From Annona cherimola (taxonomy: Eukaryota; Streptophyta; Magnoliopsida; Magnoliales; Annonaceae): a stretch of 64,000 nucleotides of DNA. Both the position numbers and the translations under genes were made by a program. The stretch spans positions 11,498,765 through 11,562,764 of the forward strand of contig CM059977.1 in the NCBI GenBank assembly GCA_030490835.1, in the 5' to 3' direction. Shown here piece after piece: positions 23,515 through 36,537 of this stretch. Numbering within the stretch: position 1 is the stretch's first letter; every line of letters begins with the position of its first letter. The notes under the pieces are model-generated. The model worked only from the letters and a program-made list of their open reading frames with translations, was not told the DNA's origin and ran no database searches.

Positions 23515-25146
23515 CTCAAAAAAATATATACTGATCCAAAAATGGAGAATATTAATTTATATGTTAAGTACACTTAGATAAATAAATATATGAAAAAAAC
23601 AAAAAAAATATTTTAAATGAATTTTTTGAAATAAGTTGAGCGAGTCATCTGCTTACCAAGCTAATAATATCATTTCTCCATCCACAGAATGATTCCCTGC
23701 TTACAATTACAACGTAAATGGTCCATCTTGGATCCATGAGGATGGATGTACAGAACTCTATCGAAGAAGAACAAGAAATGGTCCCAACGAGACCTGGGCA
23801 ACGGAACAAGACTCCAAAATATTTGGTCGGATCCCGGCTACAAAGTCGTGTGAACTCAAGAAAAATAAGATAGCATTAATGAAGAGAGATATCTACAAGA
23901 GCGTATCCATTACAAACACGGTGATAAAAATAGCACTAATGATACAAAATCAACCTTCCCCTTCCAACCATTGGATAACAATAATCTTCTTCTTTCATAT
24001 TGTAAACGTTCTTCATTTCATTATGTACACAAGTCACGAACACTACAATCTTCCTTCCTGTTGGAGCCAATGCAGCTCCGTTCGTGCAACCACCAGCCAG
24101 GTTTCAAGCTCTTCCCTCCCTTTCACGTACACATCAATTGATCAACAACAAGAAACATACCTCGGAATCGACATTCAGAATCTCCAAGGCAACCAATGTG
24201 GCAGAGACCAAGTGACAAACTTGCCCACCAGCAAGCGTGCAACAGCTTTACCTCCATTTTCTTCCCAAGATACCATCCAAAACATCCATGAAAGATAACA
24301 AAAAAGAGGTTGATGTTGATGCTCTCCTGACGAACAGACCAAGCACCATCAGCAAGCAATCATCCGCATAGCAACGTGCACTTGCGCACAGCATCATGGA
24401 AAGAAAATCCATTGACAAAAGAATAAGCAAGAGAAATCCACCTGTGGTACCATATGCCATTGCACATCGAAGGTTTTGAGAACAAAGACCACCAACCCTC
24501 CATGCCATGGTGAGGACCTTCTTCCTAAGTCCAATGTCAAATCTTCTCAACATCAGATAAAGAAAGCAGCAACCCCAACTCTCTTATTCGTCGACCAGAA
24601 GCACGGATATGCCAAATTGTCACATAGTATATTATTTGGAAATCAACCAAAGCCTACGAGTCAAACGGACTCCACGGAATGTCATCATTCAATCAATTGA
24701 AATCATTACCATGTTAGTAGCCCAAATGATGCCTTGGCATATTTCCTCTTGCTCCACTAAAACCGGCCAGAAAGTAGCTTTACCAATAGAATAAAGAAAC
24801 AAAATATTCCCATTTGGTGCAGCTGTTGAAAAACCTTCTCCCCCAGGCATGCCCTCTCAGTTTAGCCAATAAAGAAACATAAATACTCCTGGTTATCTGC
24901 AGTTGTTGAGATTCATCCCCCACTAGCATATCTTTTGAAGTCCAAGTCGCATAGAAAAGAGGATTTCAATGGATAAAAACTGAAGCTTTATATAGAGTTG
25001 TTCTGCAAAATATTTATAATGCATTAATTCCTTTAGAACTACACTGGGGACATACGGATAACGTCCACATTTTGTAGATATCGCCAACAATTACGGAAGT
25101 TCTTTCACAGATACTGACCGGCACAGCATTTTTGTGTGGACTATTC
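23515..25146. other. Intergenic, no supported gene; 3' UTR of the large gene at the right edge
   Basis: Balanced base composition at about 23690-24980 and several frames of 60-140 codons on both strands, but none shows a domain, a splice-linked partner or a convincing start context. The right end (about 24950-25146) is the likely 3' UTR of the minus-strand gene. The middle could be an old retroelement or pseudogene that I cannot identify. Confidence 0.5.
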
Positions 25147-28100
25147 TTAGATCGTACTGAGATCATCCATTGGTATAGCAAGACCAATTAAGTCATTGTC
25201 TTGCAACTCTACATCAAAATTGAACCAAGAACCAAAATCCTGACCTTGACCACCAAGGCCATCAGGCGCACCTAATTCTTCCATCATATCCATTCCAGGT
25301 AGCTGCAGTTTTGAGAAATCAAGAGGTTCTTCCATTTCCATTGATGGATCCTGAGCGCCCGGCTCTTCATTCACTTTAGTGCCAGCATTTGTTGCTGTTT
25401 CAAACGAGTCCTGCGCAAAAGGTGAAGCAGTACTGGCTGTTTCTGTATTTCTGCTAAGAAGACCACTACCAGAAGTTGGTAGCTGTGCAGTCTTTTGCTT
25501 AGGCTTTGTCTTTGTTTTGCGTTCACCTTTCAGATTGCCTAAAGCTGGACGACCAGATTTAACATTTCGTGCTGATCCATCTTTCCCAATGTCTCTCTCT
25601 CTCTCACTCCTCTTTCCTTTTGCTCCACCTGGGAAAGTGTTGACAAGAGCAGATGCAGCCCTTGAAACAGAAAGACCAACACTATCAAGATGTACCTCCC
25701 TTCTCTTTGCCCTGTTGGTTGTTGGTTCCATTTTGCCAAATGCTAGTTCTGATGTGTTACTGGGATCATGTACTGCATTAGACAACCCATCAAGCTTATC
25801 TGTGAACAGTCCATGTCTGTCGTCAATGCAGGAAACTGCACCTCCAGCTGCAAGAACAAAAAAAAAAAATGGGCTTGATTCAAATCAAATTTTATTATAT
25901 GTGGGAGATCAGGCTTCGAAATGTGCTTTGGCCTTTGAGCAATCTGATAGATGGAAGAACCAAAGCCAATCATCAAGCCTTTTCTTCCTGCATATTTTTA
26001 ACCAATAAAAGCACAGCACAAGTACCACTTACTGCTAACTGCAAGTGGGATTATAATCATTTATTTTAAAAAAGAACTACAGCAATTGTGAGGGAATTAC
26101 TAGCTTCACTTGTCTTCCACCATGTGGTGATTAAAACATCCACGAGAAGAACCCATCTTGTTTAAACTGCCAATGAAGTCCCAAAGGGCACAATGTCTGT
26201 ATACCAGTGGGAAGTTTGGATAAACAAGGAGGCTAACAGAATAGATATGGACCTAGCTCCTCGTGTTCAAATCTGGATCATACTGGGCATAAACCATTAT
26301 GAATTTTCTTTTTCAGAAAAGAGGTTTGTCAAGCCTAATATGTCCATTTATTGATAAAGTTTCTCACTGCAAACCTGATTTCAGCCTCACAGGACCAAAT
26401 TAAACATATAATGGTTAATTGGAAGTTTGAAACCACAAGCAGGCTCACAGAACAAATCTGGACCTAGCTCCTGGTGTTCAAAACATAAATCATGTGGAGC
26501 ATAAACCACGATTACAACATTTCTTTTTAGATCTGAATCACAATGTGACACAGCCAAAGGATCAACCTCAGAAAGGGCTGTTCTTAAGATAATTTTCAAC
26601 AAGGTGTAGAAAGGTACCAAGAACTATACCTGATGCTCTGAGTTCATGCCGAACATTACCATCTTCAACATGCAAACTTCCATCAGCCACTGCTTTGTTA
26701 CGGTTAAAATTTTTAGAATCAACAGAATCTAGAGGCGGAGAGAACACTAGATCCCGCAATCCAAGCTCACTGAAGTAGCTTCTGCCTCTTTCCTCGAATT
26801 TTTGACACCTTGCAAGTGTCCGTATGACAAAAGCTGAGGCAGCTTGCCTCAATGCTTTGCTCACCCCTCCTTTGTTGCTTGACCGACAAGACTGTAAAAA
26901 ACATTAATGGATAAGATGAGTCCATGTCCAGGACAAACTCGGGGTGTGGTCCATCCAAAAGATATTGACTTCATTTGGAAGAGGTAAAATTTAGGACAGG
27001 CTTTGCAGCACACGTTCACAAATCAAAGTAATTCATTAGATTATGCCCTCCATATGAAAGCCACAACTCTTTTTTTAACTACGTATGATGTTCATTTGTC
27101 CCATGTTTGTTTTGCCTGACAAACGGAATAGAGCTGCTATTCTCATGAGAACATTGCAAATTACCAAATCGTGCATATCCAATTTAATGATCACTTTTGG
27201 GATCCATATGGCATATGACTAGAAAACTTCAAAGGACATACTCAGCAACAAATTTTAGCCACCATATTTCTACAAACACTTCAAGCCAAATAATTGCACA
27301 TTAATTAGAATAAAATAGCTTTAATAAAAATTTTCGGGGAGGTATAACTGTGAAAGCACCCTAAGCATAGAAAACCTAGGAACAGAGGCAAATTAGGAAG
27401 CCCCAATGGTCTGCCATCTTCATCAAGTTCTGAGATTATGCTGATTCTGTTTTATTCTGATTCCAGTAGCTGGTTATATTATTCTTCCATGTCAGTCGCC
27501 TTTTAGAAAAACTGATTATAAAATATTTTAAAAACTCGGTAAGGAAGGCATTGATATATCCATAAGAATAGGAGGAGAATGAACAAGAATAATACCATGT
27601 GCTTTTTGTAAGCAATCTCAACAAGTTTGCTCATGGCAAGTTTCTCACGTTCCCTGAATGAGTAAACAGCATTAGGAATCATTCAATGAGATATTGCAAC
27701 GAGCAAAGGAAAGATGTGGAAAATTCATACCTTTCTTCCATCTCTTTCCCACTATGAACAGTTTTTTCTAGTTCGTATAATTGCCCTTTCTTTCTCCTTA
27801 CCTATTAAGTCATTTGCATCAAAAAATAAGAAGAAGAAGAAGAAGGAGAGAAGTTCTTATTTAGCTGCCAGATGCAACCCAATACAATGTATGTGCTGAA
27901 GGCAAGCTTGACAGTAATTCCTCCTACATATATGCTTCTCTGTGTAATAAATATGCAGATATATTTCGAGAGGATTTTTTTTTTATGACAGAGATGGGAT
28001 TTAAAGTTTGCTATTTTCTGTTAGAGTAAAAATCCAAACATGACTATCCTCAAAAAAATAATAATAACGAATCCAATCATTTACATGCTTTTTTCGTTTC

Positions 28101-31100
28101 CCTTTCTTTCATTTTTGTCTTTGTTGTCTTTCTCAACATACAGAAGGATAAGCCCTTCATACACACCAAAATGCCAATGCCACCATTTGTGAATCAGGCC
28201 CACCATATTATATGGAGATCCATCATGAACAGAAAAGACTTGCATAAAATATTTCATTTTTTTGTAAACGCCTTAATAACTTTCTCAGCTCATTCTAAAA
28301 ATGGACATGCCCTGCTTGCATATATGTGCAATCACCCAAGTCTAATCAGATCATAACCCCCACCTACTTTTCCTCCTCAAATACTATTTTACAGATGTCA
28401 AGGTTGTCGAAACCATCAAATCAAAATTTTGGGTTTCGAAGAGGATGGCAATCTAAGCTCTAGAGATTATAAGATTGGACAATTACAGCAAACTTAAGAA
28501 AGACTCCTGTTTTATTGACTTGACAACAATAAGAAATATTGCAAGGAACAACCTGTTGGACAAGTCCCTTCTGAAGTTCTGATATATCTTTATTAACGTC
28601 TTCATCTTCTCCCTCCGTTAGATCAGGCTGGAACAAGACAAGCACAAAGGAGAATACACGATTAAAAATTTTAAATAAGCAAAAGCATTCATGTCAGAAA
28701 AGAGGGAAACATCTTGATCTATTTAATTCATCCAAGGAGTCAGAATTTATGCTAGTGGCCACATCCATGAAGTTAACATTCAGTGAAATTATTCTACCAA
28801 TGTTAGGTATGCAATTCACGCAGGTCAGTCCCCATTAACTTGGTTGGGCAAGCCTCTTTTTTAAAAGATATTTAAAAAGTATTTAAGTAAAAATTAAAAC
28901 CTGAATATACATGACTAATGGCACTTCAGAAGGTATCTACCCATCCAAGTAATTTCTCTTAATTACATTTCACATCATAAAATATTATAGGAATTTTTCA
29001 TATTATGGATTTGGCAGTACCTTGGACTCACCAGCATACACAATTTTTAAAAGAAAAGGAAAACAAATTCAAGACAAACCAGAGCAATCACAAAAAACTA
29101 GATTCAATTTCAGTAGGTTCCAGACAACCCACACAAGTTGATCAGTATGAATTCAACTACAGCCATTGTAGTTCGGAGTGTATACTAGCATACAATTAAT
29201 ATTGCCTGCAGACTTCATTAACTAAATATGATGGCACTCCATATTATTGTTCCCACCATGCATCACCTTATAAGCTGAACTTCCATTAGCAAGAACATTC
29301 ATAAAGAGATCCAAAATGTCCGCAAAGACAATTCATAGCATCTGATTGGAATCTTTGAACAACATCATTACCACCAGGCAGTATATTCAGATCTTCAGGA
29401 ATGCCTTTCAGAGATTGGGTTAGTCATTAAAATGAAGCAGAAGATTCCATCCAAAATAATAATAATAATAATAATAAAATGAAACAGAAGATAAGAACCA
29501 AATAGAAATGTTTAAACAGAATAGAACCCACCACCATGTCAGGAGCCAGGCCAATGCTGTGCAGCTCAGCTAAGATCCTGTCCTCCAGAGACATCTGCTG
29601 ATACTGACACTCAAAGGTTGAAATGCCAGAAGAATTTTTCTGCATAGGTTGCGACCCATTCATATTATTTTGCCCAATTTCTGAATGTCCCAAAGTATCA
29701 TCTTCCTGCCACGCTTCGTTATTATATGAAAGCTCACAGCTATTTCCACTCATAAAATTATTGGATGCAGCACTTCCATTACAAGAGAACTTGTCCATAT
29801 TGTGGTGATTGCTCCTAATATCCACTTCTGACTCAGTTTTTGATGCTGTCCTGTCCCCATTGGCCTCATTATCCATGAGGCTATATGGCCCACATGGAGA
29901 ATCGTCGCTTGAATACTGCAAACATGCGTCTCTCCTTTCACCATTAAGATAAAACTCTTCAGATTCATCTTCTACAATGAACGCCTGAAGAAGTCGTTGT
30001 GACAGAGGAATAATCTTCTCAAACCATTTTTCAGTTTCTAGTCTTCTGTGTGGCTTATCGTAATCTTGTTGGCCATTCACTGAACCTCGAGCACACGCAT
30101 TTAATCCAATTCCATTTTGCTGATTCCCTTGTCTTTCTCCAGAAGAAAGAGTAGCTGGTTCACAAGCACATTCAACCTGAGAGAGGAATAGGAACTTCAC
30201 AGATCAGGCTTCCATGAAATACAGATATAAAGAGGAACGGGTTAATTCCTAAATCATTTCAACTTCATGCATTGAAGTGCCATAGAAGAATCAGTAACAT
30301 TATCTCAGAATTAAACAAAAGTTCCAGAGTCCGAATCACAATTTAAGAATTTTTTGCAAATTTTTTTAACCCAAAATAGCCAATCAAGTTGCTTGGTAAC
30401 TCGTCTCCAATAACCAAAAGTCAGTGCAGACAAACCAGCTCGGAAAACATGAAAAATTCAGTTTCAACTTTCCTTTGAAATTTTGATGACCAGCAGAAGT
30501 CCAATTGCCCAATGTGCAAGAACATAAGTGCATGGAGAAACATGCCAAGAAAGCAATCTACACATTCAAATGCCAAATGCCAATTTAAAATAGCATGACA
30601 TTAGTATGAAGCAGAAACATACCATAACACTTTGCTCAGCAGAAAACACATCATTTAAATTTCCATCAAGTTCATCAGCAAAACTTATCTGCACAGACGA
30701 ATATAAAGAGAACTTATTTGCAAGAATCATTCCAAAATAACAGAAAAACAAAAGAATGCACATACATGTAAAAACAAATCGTATAAAAATTAAAGCCTGT
30801 TGCAATTTCAAATGTGAAGCAGTTAATGCTGTTAATTAAATTTACAAAACAAAGATGCCATAGGGCAACAATTGTGTGCACTGCAATTTGCATGTGGCTT
30901 TGCACAAATAAACAAGCTTGATTTGGCCTCCGGAATCAACACAAGAAAACCTCATTTTACAGGTGCTACCTCTTACGAAAACCTAGGAATCCACGGCGAG
31001 ATGCACAATAACAAATAAAATCACATTTCATGACCCAAAACTCCAGAAACACCAAAAATCAAATGATGATAAATAAAACTACGATGAAAACATAAATTAT

Positions 31101-34100
31101 CCTAATCATTGCCTGTTGCTTCAAGTAGAACAAGTCCTCAGAATTTGCACAAGAAAAAATTGGTTCCATTTTCTTCCAGAAAAAGCCAGCGCAAGCATGA
31201 TCTGCAAACGGCAACACATGTATTATTCCAAAGCTCCTAAAATTCCAGTCAAAGTGACATGATGCACCAATTGAGTGTAACAAAAAATAAGTCAGACACA
31301 TACGATTAGCATTCCGAGCAGAACTAGCAGCAGCCGATAATTCATCATGATCATCATCTGATTCACCTGAACAGGATCAGCAGGTTCAAAAGTCAGACAA
31401 GGAAAAATGTTGAGAGCCGCCGGTCATCATGGAACATGGAACATTAGAAAACTATCAAATTCTTAAAGAAATGCATAAATATCACGTATCGAAAGAATGA
31501 GGTGTCTCATTAATATAAGTTCTTGAGAAAGGACAGATTATTCATATGCATGGTGTATGACAACCACTCTGCCATAAGACAGCTCACGCATCTCTAGAAA
31601 ATAGTCCTGGATACATACCAGTGAAATCCAATGTGCCAGGATTAACAACCTTGCCAGGGCGACCAATAACCTTACGTTCTGCAAATTTTTTTGTTGGTGG
31701 ACGACCAGACTTGCTGAACCAAATAAACAGATTTCAGTGAGTCTTATATTTGATTTTCAGAAAGTATAAACACTTAATTGCCCAATTATAATTTCTTTTT
31801 AAAAAGAATAAAGACAATTGTGCACTAAAAAAAGCATAAAACACCTTTCGATCTTATCGGAACCTGGCTTTGCCCCTCGAATTGGCTTTCCCAGGACTAC
31901 GTTCTCTAACTTGTCCCCATTTAAAGGTGTGGAAGGTCTTGATGGTGTTGTAACCCTTCCACTTCTTCCTTGTCTTCGCACGCAATCTCCAAGTTCATCT
32001 TTGATGGGCAACTTATTCTTCTTTGGCAAGGGAAAAGCTGTGACCTTTTGCAGAGCATTCCCATTCATGGGGCCATCCTCTATCTCACCATTCTCAACTC
32101 CTTTTACTCTAGGCTTATTTTCACCGGCTCCGGATTCTTCACTTTCTGATAATAATCCAGCTGGAGATTGTACATTTTCAAGTTTTGTTTTGAACTGCAG
32201 AGATTCACTAGACACTCCCTTGGAAATTATAGGTCCATTGACCTCAATTGATGTTGACCTAGCTCCAACATCAGCAGCAGGAAAACCTTCAGGTGATACC
32301 TGAGGCTCTTCCTGGTTTGAGATGGGAGAAACTATGTTCATTCTCTTTGTGCGTGAATTCTTTGGCGGTCGTTGTCCAGCCCACTGAGCTACAGAAGGCA
32401 AAGGTGATTCTGTTGGAAGAGAACGCTTGCGATTGTTCACTGCGGTTGTAGATTGGAATTTGTTTGAGCAGGTTGGCTGCTCCCATCCATCAAGATTACT
32501 TGATGTGCGAGGGAAGTTAGAAGGACTTGCAACTACACCTGGCCCAGGCCGAGGTGCTCTAGAAGCCTTTCCTTTGGTCACAGCACCAGGACTTCCTGCC
32601 TGACCATCGTCTCGAAGATTCAACCTAAAGATCAGAGTCACAGTTAAATCTCATGAGCATCGCAGCATGAATCCTTGAACTGCTAGAATGAAAACCCCGC
32701 TGGCACACACAAAAAAGCATTGGAACTTCACGGCCCCATCTGTAGGTGCTGGGAATTCCAACAAAGGGTAGTGGAACGGAATTATGGTGGCAGCTCCCAG
32801 AACAAATGAGGCCGGTCTCCTAGGTAGATAATGGTGACAAATGTAATCAAACAACCACCAGGCACTCAAAGGTGTTCTCAACAAGTTAAGGAATGCATGA
32901 TCGTCCCTTAGACCAAGTCATCCAGACTAAATGCATTGAGGTGGAAAAGACAAACTACACGCATTACTTACTTATTGCCTCCTTTTGAGGTAGTTCTTTC
33001 CTTATCCAATCCAATACCACGATTTGGGAGGGGTACGCTGTCGACATCATTCCTGGGCGTGTTTCTGGCACTAGAACTACTGGTAAGAGAACTGCCATCT
33101 GACTTTGTAGTGCCAATCATTCCATTTGAATATCCCGATCTGTAAAAGATTCAAAAGCAAAGTAAAAATAATAATAAATCCAGATTCATTGTGTAGATGA
33201 AAAAGGAAAATTAGCAGACAGAAACCACCCAAGTGAATAAGCACATACAGGTAAAACCCTCAATTTTGAAAGAGTGTACACGTAGCACAATTGAAATGAT
33301 GATGGATTAGGTGTCATCGAAAGCATAAGCAATGCTTGCAAAATAAACGATCGATTTGGTGGGCCCATCCCCAACATTGCTACTATATTTATAGCTTGCC
33401 GTATGGCTTCTGGTCAACCAATTGATCTCATTTTATAAAGGTGTTTACATAAGTGTTGTTGGGTTAATAACAAAAGATATTGAAAATCACACTTTTTCCT
33501 TTAAAGCTCAGCAACGTACCTAAACCTTTTGAGTTCTCTTTCCCCATCAGAAGGCCTGGAAATAGAATCACTATGAAGCCGCTGTTGCATTCTTTGCTTG
33601 AGCTCCATATCACCATCAACAGTTCTAGCCCCAACTGTGCCTACAGAACGTTTTCTTTTCATCTTTTTATCCCAGCCCCCATCCCCTCCAGGAGGCAGCC
33701 CCCTGGCCTTGTCTTCTGCTTGCATTGAGCCACCATTACCAGCCCTTAGCATATCTCTATCCTTGTCTGCACCCATACCCTGCCTCGAGAAAGCAGCATT
33801 ACGGCCTTCGTACTGAAATAAACAATTACATAGAATGAACTGTTAACTTGTAGAGTCGATGTTATTGATCTATTGATTGGTTTAGACAGACAAGTCCCAA
33901 ATTTTGCACTTGCTCAGATCTGATCCTGTTGAAAAGTTGCTCAAAGCTCCAAATCTGTGAATTATATGAAGCCAGGGACAGACTTTCTTTAATGGTTCAA
34001 TTATGGGTTGCAATAATCTTTCGTTTAAGCATGAACAAGGATAACTACAAACATGAGAAGCAGTAAAGCAAAACAATAGTAATAGAAATAAATAAATAGA

Positions 34101-36537
34101 CCTAAAGCCAGCAACCAAAACTATGATATAAAATCATTTAGGGCCTCATCAGAAGAGGGGATTTGCTTGGAATGACTGAATGGAAAGAAAACTAACGTCG
34201 GCATCAAGGGGGAAGATGTCAGTTGTAAAGTGAACAAAATTAAAATAAATAGAGGTAATGATTGAAAATACAAGTACTGTTGAAGAAAAAGTGTTATGGA
34301 AAGTACATGAGGAATAAACATTTGCAAAATGGAATCGCTTTGACCACACTTGAAAAAGGACACGACATGTTTCAGATGAGATGTGAAAGTTAGCTTCTCA
34401 AGAAATGTTGTAAACACACACCCGTACTTCTGCCACTGATGTTCGAACTCGCCTATTTGGAACAGCAGTCTTCGTCCTGTCTTCCAGTCGTTGAGCAACA
34501 AGATCTGAAGAGTTCTGATGAACTTGACTTCCCGTCTTTGACAAGGATGGCAAACTGGCCCTTTCACCTGGCACTGCATCATTCCTTTGACGCTTCTTTG
34601 AAAGAATGTTGTGCCTGAACTTCTCTAATTTTGCAAGAGATTCACCCAACATTTTTGCTCTATCCCTGACCAAAAAGACATTATATCCTCAGGACTAGAG
34701 ATCAGTGAATGTTTAATTTAAAAAAATTAAATACTAGTGCTGCTTTTATTCCCATAATAAATTCCAAACAGCAACAAAGATAGTAAATAGGGTTAAATCA
34801 AGAAAAAGGAGGGAAAGGCCAATTGAGAGCTCAGGTGGGCAGCAGAAAAGGACACTAACAAGTGAGGAAAAAGAAAAGTCCTGAAACCTAAGTCCACATA
34901 AGCAGCCTCCCCCACCTACTCTGTAGCCGAGCATGCCCGGGAATGGATTAGACAACATAAACAAAAACAGTGTTACCTACGAATTTTTTTAATAGTTCTA
35001 TTCATTCTCTCTGATAAACCTGGTCAGGTAGGTATGTACATTGGGCACTCCATGAAACAAGCGCATAATTGATGGGTATTTGTGTAGCTCAATAATAAGG
35101 TCACTGTCCTGCATACCATTTTTTTTCCTTACTTCTCTCTATTCCAACCACTCTTCTACTTTTCTCACCAAGCGACTTTCAGGGCACTCATGGATTGTTT
35201 GATGATCATCAAATAAATTCTATTGCATACCAAAAGAGCTCAAGTATATGTTTTATGGTAACATATTGCCCAGACATTCAAATTAGAGCAACGTAAAATG
35301 CATGCATCTCAGTTCACAATAAGACACAATCAAACAGGCCAAGTTATAATCATTTGCCATTTTGTAAATCCAACCTATTGAGAGACTGTATTAATGGATT
35401 CAAATATCCAAATGTATTCCTCTTACAACACAAATGCCACTGGACATGGTGCATACCAGGTACCATATTAAACAGATATTCGTAGAGGCCATGTGATACA
35501 AATTTTTGCATCACTTTCAGGCAGTTCAATGTAAATGGTACCAAAGATTACAATATTTAACCATATCACCATGAATTAAAATGTTCCTATAGGGTCGAGC
35601 AAAGTGAGCCCACTGCAATGCATGACAAGCTTTCGCACTGTTCCTCCTGAATAAGATTTTATATGCTGACCCTTTTACCCTAGGGATCAATAATCGTGCT
35701 AAACCACCATTCAAATAGACAGCAGCAGAAGGAACATTGGAGATCATATCCAAAACCTCATGTAGCCCACTGTAGTCCTTGGGATTACCCATTTTTTATA
35801 CTAGGCATAACCCATTTTCACACTACATACTAGGGCAACATTTCTATCAAATCATATTGAAAGACAAAAATATATCACATCAAGCTCCAGACTTAATTTG
35901 AGGAGTTTCACTCATTACCAACCCCACACAGTTGTCCATATGGTGCAGAGATGTGAAGTTTCCATTTGGCATGAGTGGGGGTCCGAACTCAGTGGACAGA
36001 GGATTTAAAAGCATGAGTGGGCTCACTTTGCTCGACACTGTCGGAAGTTGGTTCAATTTCACACCATTGGATTATAACTCATGTGTATATATGCATGTGC
36101 ACAGATAGAGAGAAGGATAACCTAGCCCTGGCAGAGGATTCCTGTAAACTTGTTTTCACACGTTTCAGTTCCTCTGATACCACTGGAGGAATAGGCTTAG
36201 TCAGAGTAGCACCAGCCGCATGATCTCCAGATGTGATTCTAGGAGTACCCAAGATTCTCTGTAGTTCCCCCAAGCAAAAGAATTTCTGATCACTTAATGG
36301 TAACGGATCCAGCATTAGAGCCTGGGATAATGGTGGCATTTCGATCATAATAGCACCCCCTCTTGAAGTGCCAGACCCAGAAGTCCGTGCTCGGTTCTCA
36401 TTGCTTTCACGGAAGCTTCCAGACCTATCCAGACTACCTCCTCCATAGCTTCCCCGCTGTCCATTTGGATAGGTAGGTGCAAAAGTTGATCCCTCTGGAC
36501 TACTTGATGGCAACTCAAATCTTGCAGTTCCCGTCAT
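25147..36537 (-). CDS. Large charged, probably nuclear protein of an uncharacterised plant family
   Basis: Fifteen coding exons: 36537-36122, 34665-34422, 33812-33520, 33139-32972, 32624-31845, 31713-31619, 31366-31304, 31201-31113, 30688-30623, 30176-29532, 28627-28553, 27801-27731, 27653-27596, 26891-26630 and 25847-25147. They total 4026 nt (1341 aa), and every junction keeps phase. An in-frame TGA lies two codons before the ATG. The N-terminus has GSLDRSGSFRE and KRVKTSLQESSARARDRAKM. The middle is Ser/Lys/Arg-rich with KGKASRAPRPGPG and SGRPPTKKFAERKV. A segment reading FWKKMEPIF precedes an acidic stretch and a coiled-coil-like LVQQVRRKKGQLYELEK. The C-terminus is acidic: DDLGLPD-like repeats (GAPDGLGGQGQDFGSWFN) and GLAIPMDDL. 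From memory this matches the Arabidopsis At4g29790/At2g19390/At5g22450 group, whose function is unknown. Nuclear location is inferred from basic clusters such as KKMKRKR. Confidence 0.9.
26210..26530. repeat. Diverged direct duplication in the last intron of the large gene
   Basis: Two segments of about 105 bp, near 26210-26315 and 26421-26530, share GGAAGTTTG, GGACCTAGCTCCT.GTGTTC and AGCATAAACCA in the same order. They lie about 211 bp apart. A local duplication, not coding. Confidence 0.7.
35594..36036. repeat. Perfect 21-nt inverted repeat in intron 1 of the large gene
   Basis: Positions 35594-35614 and 36016-36036 are exact reverse complements over 21 nt, with core GAGCAAAGTGAGCCCAC. 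They enclose about 400 nt of intron. The match stops abruptly on both sides. Confidence 0.85.

Noticed and set aside
23879..24553. Frames on both strands (139 aa plus, 101 aa minus) near 24 kb
   Set aside because: They overlap each other antisense, and neither gives a recognisable protein or a plausible start. Kept as an unassigned stretch.
29340..29445. Possible extra exon in the large gene (reads GIPEDLNILPGG)
   Set aside because: It looks protein-like, but direct joining of 29532 to 28627 keeps the family phrase ...SIGLAPDMV-PDLTEGEDED, so no exon is needed. An alternative exon cannot be excluded.
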